Positions 58,015 through 64,000 of a stretch of DNA of 64,000 bases are shown here, in pieces. The stretch covers positions 1 to 64,000 of the forward strand of contig JAJDVQ010000041.1 of assembly GCA_022826045.1 (NCBI GenBank), read 5' to 3'. Both the position numbers and the translations under genes were made by a program. A model generated the notes under the pieces. The model saw nothing but the letters and a program-made list of their open reading frames with translations, searched no databases and had not been told where the DNA came from. The DNA is from Acidimicrobiia bacterium. Its GTDB lineage: Bacteria; Actinomycetota; Acidimicrobiia; Acidimicrobiales; Poriferisodalaceae. Every line of letters starts with the position of its first letter. Position 1 is the stretch's first letter.

Positions 58015-59349
58015 ATGACAGCCGGACTCATCGCAGGACTCGGGATTGTCGTCGCGCTCATCGTCTTGAACGGCGTGTACGTGGCAGGCGAGTTCTGCTT
58101 GCTCGCTGTGGATACCTCGCAGGTCGACGTTCTGGCCGGCCAAGGGCAGCGACGAGCCCGCGGCGTACGGTCGCTGCTGCGGCGGCTCAACTTTCATCTC
58201 GCCGGCGCTCAGCTCGGCATCACGCTGACGTCGCTGGTACTCGGCATCATCGCCGAAGACACCGTGGGCCGGTTGATCGAATGGGCGCTGGGCGGCTGGG
58301 GCTCCTCGCTGGCATCGGCCGGCGTGGTCGCCGTGGTGGCGATCGCGCTCGCCGCGGCCTTCCAGATGGTGTTCGGTGAGCTGCTCCCGAAGAATCTGGC
58401 CGTGTCGCGGCCGCTGGGCACCTCGCTCGCACTGGCACCGGTCCTGCGCCTCTACGGCACCATCGCCGCGCCCCTCACGCTGCTGTTCAACGGCATCGCC
58501 AACGCCACGGTGCGCGGGCTGGGCCTCGAGCCCACCGAAGAGCTCCGCATCGTGCGCACCCGCGACGAGCTGGAGTACGTGGTGCGCTCGTCGCGCCGCA
58601 GGACGCTCAGCGACGCCCAGGCCGATCTGCTGGTGCGAACGCTGCGCCTGGGTCGCAAGGACGCCGCCGACGCGCTGACGCCGCGTACGTCGATGTCGGC
58701 CGTGAGCGCTGCAGCGACGCTCGGGGAGCTGGTGGAACTGGCGCGCACCAGCGGGCATTCCCGGTTCCCGGTGCTCGGCGCAAGCTCTGACGACGTGCTC
58801 GGCATCGCCGAAGTCCGCGATGTGTTCGGCATCGACGCGGCCGAGCGTGACCGCACGCTCGTGGAGTCGATCATGCGGCCCGTCGTCGCGGTGGCCGAGA
58901 GCCGCAAACTCGATGGCGTTCTCGCCGACATGGCGGCCTCGGACTGCCGGCTGTGCGTGGTGGTGGACGAGCACGGCGGCACCGCCGGGATTCTCACTCG
59001 GGAGGACATCGCCGAGGAACTCGTGGGCGACATTGCCGACGAGTTCGACGAGCCCGCTGTGCTCACGTTCAGCCGGCCGGGCCAACCGGTGACGCTTGCC
59101 GGCACGGCCACGCTCGACGAGGTGGAGGAGGCCGCAGGCCTGACGGTGCCGCCGGGGCCCTACGAGACGCTGGCGGGTTTCGTGCTGGAACGCCTGGGCG
59201 AGATCCCCTCGGTGGGAGCAGCTGCCATGTGGAACGGCTGGCGCCTCGAGGTCACGCAGACCGATGGGCTCCGTGTGGCCGAGGTGCGCATCAGGCCTCC
59301 TGAGGTGGCCGACGAAGGCGACGCTGATGCGGGGGGCGACGCATCATGA
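58015..59349 (+). CDS. CNNM/HlyC-CorC family protein (DUF21 + CBS + CorC_HlyC)
   Basis: IVLNGVYVAGEFCLLAVDTSQVD...LNFHLAGAQLGITLTSLVLGIIAEDTVGRL...VFGELLPKNLAVSRPLG...VVDEHGGTAGILTREDIAEELVGDIADEFD. Confidence 0.95.
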   Translation: MTAGLIAGLGIVVALIVLNGVYVAGEFCLLAVDTSQVDVLAGQGQRRARGVRSLLRRLNFHLAGAQLGITLTSLVLGIIAEDTVGRLIEWALGGWGSSLASAGVVAVVAIALAAAFQMVFGELLPKNLAVSRPLGTSLALAPVLRLYGTIAAPLTLLFNGIANATVRGLGLEPTEELRIVRTRDELEYVVRSSRRRTLSDAQADLLVRTLRLGRKDAADALTPRTSMSAVSAAATLGELVELARTSGHSRFPVLGASSDDVLGIAEVRDVFGIDAAERDRTLVESIMRPVVAVAESRKLDGVLADMAASDCRLCVVVDEHGGTAGILTREDIAEELVGDIADEFDEPAVLTFSRPGQPVTLAGTATLDEVEEAAGLTVPPGPYETLAGFVLERLGEIPSVGAAAMWNGWRLEVTQTDGLRVAEVRIRPPEVADEGDADAGGDAS

Positions 59350-60470
59350 CCACGCTGGCCATTGCGGTGGGTCTGGTGCTCATCGTGTTCAACGGCGCTT
59401 TCGTCGCCATCGAGTTCGGCCTCATCGGAGCGAAGCGCGCCGTGGTGGACGTAGCCGCGGCGACCGGCAAGCGATCGGCCCTGGCAGCGCAGCGCATGCA
59501 GTCCGATGTGCTGACCACGCTCGGGGGAGCGCAGTTGGGCATCACCTTGTGCTCGCTGGCAGTGGGTCGCCTGACCGAGCCGGCCATCGCCAGGCTGATC
59601 GAGAGCGCCGTGCACGGGATCGTCGAGATCCCCGACGCCGTGCTGCACACCATCGGCTTCGGCATCGGGCTGGGCATCGTGACTGTGCTGCACATGGTGT
59701 TCGGCGAGATGGTGCCCAAGAACCTGGCGCTCATCGGGCCCGAGCGCACCCTGCTGGTGCTGGCTCGGCCCATGGCTGCGTACCTCTACGTCGCCCGCCC
59801 CATCGCCCGCGCGCTGCAATGGGTGGCAAATGGCATGACCCGCATGCTGCGTGTCGAGCCGACCTCGGAGCTGGCCGATGTGGCGACGCCTGCCGAGCTG
59901 ACACTCATGGCGCGCGACTCGCTGGCCGAGGGCCATATCGCGCCTACCGACGTGGCTCTGCTCGAACGGGCGATGCGTTTCGAAGCCACCACCATCAGCG
60001 AGGTCATGGCGCCAGCGGGGGAAGTCGCGGCGGCGCGCCTTACTGATGGGATCGCCACGGTCGAGCAGCAGTTCGCTCGGACGGGCCACTCGCGGCTGGT
60101 GGTGCTGGGCAGTGGTCCCGACGATGTGCGGGGAATGCTGCACAGCAACGATCTGGCAGCGTTCGCCGAGCGTGGCGCCGCGGATCTGGCCGAGGCCGAC
60201 CGGATGGTCGCTGCGACCCAGCCCGCAGGCCGCGGCCTCGTGCGCCGGATGCTCCGGTTCGGCCCCGACGTGGCGCTCGATGAAGCACTGCGCCGCATGC
60301 AGCGCGCTCGCATCCATCTCGCCGTCGTCGCCGATGCACAGGGGCGCACGCTCGGGGTCGTTGCGCTGGACGATCTGCTGCGCAGCCTGATCGGCGATCC
60401 CGATGCCGGCGTTGCGGAGCAATCCACCGCGGCGGGTGGGCCCCGGAGTGGCACACTCCCTTCTGACTAG
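59346..60470 (+). CDS. CNNM/HlyC-CorC family protein (DUF21 + CBS)
   Basis: FNGAFVAIEFGLIGAKRAVVD...TTLGGAQLGITLCSLAVGRLTEPAIARL...VFGEMVPKNLALIGPERTLL; ATGA overlap with previous gene. Confidence 0.93.
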   Translation: MTTLAIAVGLVLIVFNGAFVAIEFGLIGAKRAVVDVAAATGKRSALAAQRMQSDVLTTLGGAQLGITLCSLAVGRLTEPAIARLIESAVHGIVEIPDAVLHTIGFGIGLGIVTVLHMVFGEMVPKNLALIGPERTLLVLARPMAAYLYVARPIARALQWVANGMTRMLRVEPTSELADVATPAELTLMARDSLAEGHIAPTDVALLERAMRFEATTISEVMAPAGEVAAARLTDGIATVEQQFARTGHSRLVVLGSGPDDVRGMLHSNDLAAFAERGAADLAEADRMVAATQPAGRGLVRRMLRFGPDVALDEALRRMQRARIHLAVVADAQGRTLGVVALDDLLRSLIGDPDAGVAEQSTAAGGPRSGTLPSD

Positions 60471-60531
60471 GCCCTGCTGGTGAGGCTTCGCCGCTCGTTG
60501 CGAGGCCCGGTGCGGCCGAGAGCCCTACGTC

Positions 60532-60815
60532 ATGACTTGGATCGACAAAGCGCTCGACGGCTGCTCCCCGCAGGTCGTGATCAACGATTCGAAGACGCCC
60601 AGCGGCCGTGCGCACGTCGGTTCGCTGCGCGGCGTGCTGATCCACGACGCGTTGGCCCGGGTGGCCCGAGAGCGCGCCTGGACACGACGTTCATGTACGG
60701 CTGCGACGACATGGACGCGGTCGACGAGATCCCGCACGACGCCGGCGAGCAGTTCGTGGAGCACCTCGGCAAGCCGCTGTGGGCGGCTCCGGCGATTGAG
60801 CTGAGCAGCGGGTGA
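60532..60815 (+). pseudogene. N-terminal fragment of class-I lysyl-tRNA synthetase, frameshifted
   Basis: WIDKALDGCSPQVVINDSKTPSGRAHVGSLRGVLIHDALARVARER then +1 frame continues LDTTFMYGCDDMDAVDEIPHDAGEQFVEHLGKPL; one-nt loss near 60677; no remainder downstream. Confidence 0.75.
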
Positions 60816-60852
60816 TGCCGCCTCCGATGCGAGCGCAACGGCCTGTGCAGCG

Positions 60853-61632
60853 TCAGGCGCCCATGGCGTGGTAGCCGCCGTCGACGTGCACGATCTCGCC
60901 GGTGGTGCCGCCGAACCAGTCCGACATCAGTGCGAGGGTGCTGCGGGCCACGGCCTCGCTGTCGGTGATGTCCCAGCCCAGCGGCGCCCGTTCGGTCCAT
61001 GCGTCCTCGAATTCGGCAAAACCGGGGATCGACTTGGCAGCCATGGTGCGGATGGGTCCCGCCGAGATCAGGTTCACCCGGATGCCCTGCGGTCCCAGCG
61101 ACTTCGCCAGATAGCGCGCCGCCGATTCGAAGGCTGCCTTGGCCACGCCCATCCAGTCGTAGACCGGCCAGGCCACGCTGGCATCGAACGTGAGCCCGAC
61201 CACCGAGCCCTTCGCCTCGGCCAGCAACGGCGCCATCGGCGAGGTCAGCGAAGCGAGGCTGTAGGCGGAGATGTTCAGCGCCGTGGCGACATCCTCCCAA
61301 GGGGCGTGGAGGAAATTGCCTCCCAGGCAGCTCGCCGGCGCGAAGCCGATGGCATGCAGCAGACCGTCCAGTCGGCCCCAGCGCTGCGCCAGATCGGCTC
61401 GCACAGCCTCGATCTCGTCGGGCAGGGTGACGTCGCACGGCAGCACGTCGGGCGGGTCGGGCAGTCGCCGGGCTGCTCGCTCGGTGAGCCGGATGCCTCT
61501 GCCGGCGCCGGTGAGCACCACCTCGGCGCCGTGCTCCTGCGCCAGGCGGGCCACGTTGAACGCCAGCGAGGCATCGGTGAGCACGCCGGTGATGAGGAAC
61601 TTCTTGCCTTCCACGATTCCGCTGCCCGCCAT
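60853..61632 (-). CDS. fabI: Enoyl-[acyl-carrier-protein] reductase (NADH), FabI/InhA family
   Basis: GKKFLITGVLTDASLAFNVARLAQEHGAEVVLTG...LLHAIGFAP...YDWMGVAKAAFESAARYLAKSLGPQGIRVNLISAGPIRTMAAKSIPGF. Confidence 0.95.
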   Translation of the reverse strand: MAGSGIVEGKKFLITGVLTDASLAFNVARLAQEHGAEVVLTGAGRGIRLTERAARRLPDPPDVLPCDVTLPDEIEAVRADLAQRWGRLDGLLHAIGFAPASCLGGNFLHAPWEDVATALNISAYSLASLTSPMAPLLAEAKGSVVGLTFDASVAWPVYDWMGVAKAAFESAARYLAKSLGPQGIRVNLISAGPIRTMAAKSIPGFAEFEDAWTERAPLGWDITDSEAVARSTLALMSDWFGGTTGEIVHVDGGYHAMGA

Positions 61633-61889
61633 CTGCCCGCCTCCGCCTGGGGTTCCTGCGCTGCTGCTGGCAGCAGCGTTCACCGCCGGACGCTACCGCC
61701 GCCTTGCGGGCCGTCCCGGACTCTGCGGCGCGTCCGATCGATGCAGCTGACAGGGCGGCAGCACTGCGCTGCGGGCGCGTGCCGGCCAGCTCCAGGCCGA
61801 CCTTCGGACGACATGCCTGCGCCCACGCACCGCTCGCAGCGCCGGCATGCAAGCCGGTCATATTGCCGTGGGGCGCGCTCGGTCGTACC

Positions 61890-62705
61890 GTGAGCGCCGT
61901 GCCAGCAGATGCAACCCCCAACGGGTCCGCTGACGGGGTCGCAGCAGCGAGTCCCTCGGGCAGTGCCGAACCCACCCGGATCGGCATCATCGGCGGCACC
62001 GGGCCCGCTGGCGCCGCATTGGCAGCCCGGCTGGCCGACATCGGCTGCGAGATCACGCTGGGCTCGCGTTCGAAGTACCGGTCGATGGAGGTGGTGGACA
62101 ACATCGTGGATCGGTGGCCCGACCGGAACCTGCGCATCCATCCCGGCGCCAACAGCCTCGCTGCGGCCGAGCCCACGGTGGTGATCGCGACGCCCTGGGA
62201 TGCGGCAGCCATCACCGCACGGGACGTGGCCGAGCACCTGCGCGGCAAGGTCGTGGCCACCATGTCCAACGCGCTGGCCCGCGTCGACGACGAGTTCGTG
62301 CCGCTCATCCCGCCGAGAGGCTCTGTCGCAGCGTCGGTGCAGGCCACGCTGCCTGAGTCGCGGGTTGCTGCAGCCCTCCAGCATGTGCCCGCGACCGAGC
62401 TCGGCAATCTCGACGAGCCGGTGCACGGCGACATCCTCATCTGCAGCGACCATCGCGAGGCCACCTGGCACATTGCCGAGATCGTGGACCGCATGCCCGG
62501 CGCACGGGCGCTCGACTGCGGCAACCTGTCCAACGCCACCGCCATCGAAGCGTTCACTGCTGTGCTGATGCAGCTCAACACCCGGTACCGCACCCGGGTC
62601 GCGCTCCGCCTCGTGGGGCTGGATCACGTGCCGATCAGCGTGCTGGGCGGCGGGCCGAGCGGCACCGAAGCCGCCCAACCGGACGCTGAGACTGTCCCCG
62701 ACTGA
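61890..62705 (+). CDS. NADPH-dependent F420 reductase
   Basis: IGIIGGTGPAGAALAARLADIGCEITLGSRSKYRSMEVVDNIV...NSLAAAEPTVVIATPWDAA...ALQHVPATELGNLDEPVHGDILICSDH. Confidence 0.88.
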   Translation: MSAVPADATPNGSADGVAAASPSGSAEPTRIGIIGGTGPAGAALAARLADIGCEITLGSRSKYRSMEVVDNIVDRWPDRNLRIHPGANSLAAAEPTVVIATPWDAAAITARDVAEHLRGKVVATMSNALARVDDEFVPLIPPRGSVAASVQATLPESRVAAALQHVPATELGNLDEPVHGDILICSDHREATWHIAEIVDRMPGARALDCGNLSNATAIEAFTAVLMQLNTRYRTRVALRLVGLDHVPISVLGGGPSGTEAAQPDAETVPD

Positions 62706-62763
62706 CGTATCCGGCCCGGCCGATCCGAGGAGCCGGGCTCTGCAAGCAGGGCGATGAAGCTGC

Positions 62764-63882
62764 ATGAAGCTGTACGAAACCCAGCAGCGAGCCGTCGTGC
62801 CGCTCGACGCGCAGCCGGGGAGCACCGTGCGGATGTACGTGTGCGGCATCACGCCCTACGACGCCACCCACGTCGGTCACGCTGCCACGTTCCTGGCATA
62901 CGACGTCCTCCAGCGCCGGCTGCGCGACCTGGGATGCCGCACCCGCTGCGTGCGCAACATCACCGATGTCGACGACGACCTGCTGGCACGGGCGCGTGCC
63001 ATGGGCGTGCACTACCTCGACCTGGCGGCGGGGTCGCTCGCCGCATTCGACGCAGACATGGCGGCGCTGGGCCTGCTGCCCGCCGACGCCGAGCCCCGGG
63101 CGACGTCGGCCATCGCTGACATCCGGCGACTGATCGGACGGCTGCTGCGCAGCGGTCACGCCTATCGCACGAGCGGCAACGTGTACTTCGACGTCTCGGC
63201 GGCACAGAGCTTCGGCGAGCTGAGCGGCCTCGATGCCGCCGAGATGGTGGAGCTGGCGCGCAGCCGTGGCGGCCGGCCCGACGATCCCGACAAGCGCAAC
63301 CCGCTCGACTTCGTGCTCTGGCAGCGTTCGGCGCCCGGCGAGCCCGAGTGGTCCTCCGCGTGGGGTCTCGGCCGTCCGGGATGGCACGCGGAGTGCTCGG
63401 CACTGGCGCTGGAGCATCTCGGCGAGACAGTCGATGTGCACGGCGGCGGCAGCGACCTGGTGTTCCCGCATCACGAGTGCTCGCGGGCGCAGTCGGAGGC
63501 CGCAACCGGGCGACCGTTCGTGCGTCACTGGATGCACACGTCGATGGTGCGGCACCACGGCGCCAAGATGTCAAAGTCGGCGGGCAACCTGGCGTTCGTG
63601 GCCGACCTGCGAGAGCGCTGGGAGCCCATGGCGGTGCGTCTGGCGCTGCTGGGCGCGCACTATCGGTCAGATTGGGACTGGTCCCCCGAACGGGTGGCCG
63701 ACGCAGCCCGCCGTCTCGAACGCTGGCGCGCCGCGGGCCGCGGCGATGGTGCGTTGGCACGGGTGCGAGCACGCCTCGACGATGATCTCGACACTCCCGG
63801 CGCGCTGGCGGCCATCGACGCCGCCGCGGATGCAGGTGAGCCGGTCAGCGACGCAGCCGCCCTGCTCGGCGTGGTGCTCTAG
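62764..63882 (+). CDS. Cysteinyl-tRNA synthetase / MshC (mycothiol Cys:GlcN-Ins ligase) family
   Basis: RMYVCGITPYDATHVGHAATFLAYDVLQRRLRDLG...NITDVDDDLL...RGGRPDDPDKRNPLDFVLWQR...GWHAECSALALEHLGETVDVHGGGSDLVFPHHE...KMSKSAGN; short with no CysRS anticodon-binding tail. Confidence 0.85.
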   Translation: MKLYETQQRAVVPLDAQPGSTVRMYVCGITPYDATHVGHAATFLAYDVLQRRLRDLGCRTRCVRNITDVDDDLLARARAMGVHYLDLAAGSLAAFDADMAALGLLPADAEPRATSAIADIRRLIGRLLRSGHAYRTSGNVYFDVSAAQSFGELSGLDAAEMVELARSRGGRPDDPDKRNPLDFVLWQRSAPGEPEWSSAWGLGRPGWHAECSALALEHLGETVDVHGGGSDLVFPHHECSRAQSEAATGRPFVRHWMHTSMVRHHGAKMSKSAGNLAFVADLRERWEPMAVRLALLGAHYRSDWDWSPERVADAARRLERWRAAGRGDGALARVRARLDDDLDTPGALAAIDAAADAGEPVSDAAALLGVVL

Positions 63883-63952
63883 TTTCTTGGCAGGAGGACC
63901 GGCCCGCTGTGTCGCTTGGCAGGGCCAGCGGGCCAGGCCCCTCCGGCACCCT

Positions 63953-64000
63953 CAGAGGCTGAGCCGTTGGGCGAAGCTGTGGCCCGAGCGGCAGCGAACA
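63953..64000 (+). repeat. Dispersed short repeat, copy 3 (intergenic as far as visible, cut by window end)
   Basis: cagaggctgagccgttgggcgaagctgtggcccgagcggcagcgaaca; reverse complement of copy 1 apart from a ~10-nt gap and a few substitutions. Confidence 0.75.

Noticed and set aside
56365-59085. 906-aa ORF on the minus strand
   Set aside because: Antisense to two well-supported genes on the plus strand; composition is typical of high-GC shadow ORFs with no recognisable motifs apart from overlap with the R-M relic region.
1-64000. CRISPR array, rRNA, prophage or insertion sequence
   Set aside because: No regularly spaced direct repeats, no rRNA-like stretches, no integrase/transposase or phage structural motifs recognised by eye.

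Overview
High-GC (actinobacterial; Acidimicrobiia-like by inference) chromosomal window. About 50 coding regions can be supported. They include: (i) catabolic and CoA-related genes: Rieske oxygenase, class-III aminotransferase, two amidases, CaiB/BaiF CoA-transferases including a fused double-domain protein, thiolase, an orphan form-II CoxL-like molybdo-hydroxylase, and a fused HyuA-HyuB hydantoinase; (ii) a housekeeping block smpB - cysO - cysM - MBL - rph - rdgB - clpP with an order like the M. tuberculosis Rv1335-Rv1341 neighbourhood; (iii) a TPP riboswitch ahead of thiB-thiP; (iv) pfkA, coaE, fabI, an F420:NADPH reductase and a CysRS/MshC family enzyme; (v) an accessory/defence patch at about 51.5-58.0 kb. 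The patch holds an AAA ATPase + DUF4276 (TOPRIM-like) pair whose second gene is split by a -1 frame change, a chimeric Res'-Mod' restriction-modification relic, a tandemly duplicated unit of R-M relic plus divergent unknown gene, and a VapBC-like module between the two copies. Several other gene relics occur (aminotransferase C-terminus, alpha/beta hydrolase fragment, class-I LysRS fragment). A dispersed repeat of about 50-70 bp appears three times, twice read in-frame inside protein-coding genes. No tRNA, rRNA, CRISPR array or clear prophage was found. All family calls are from reading motifs by eye; no database search was run.
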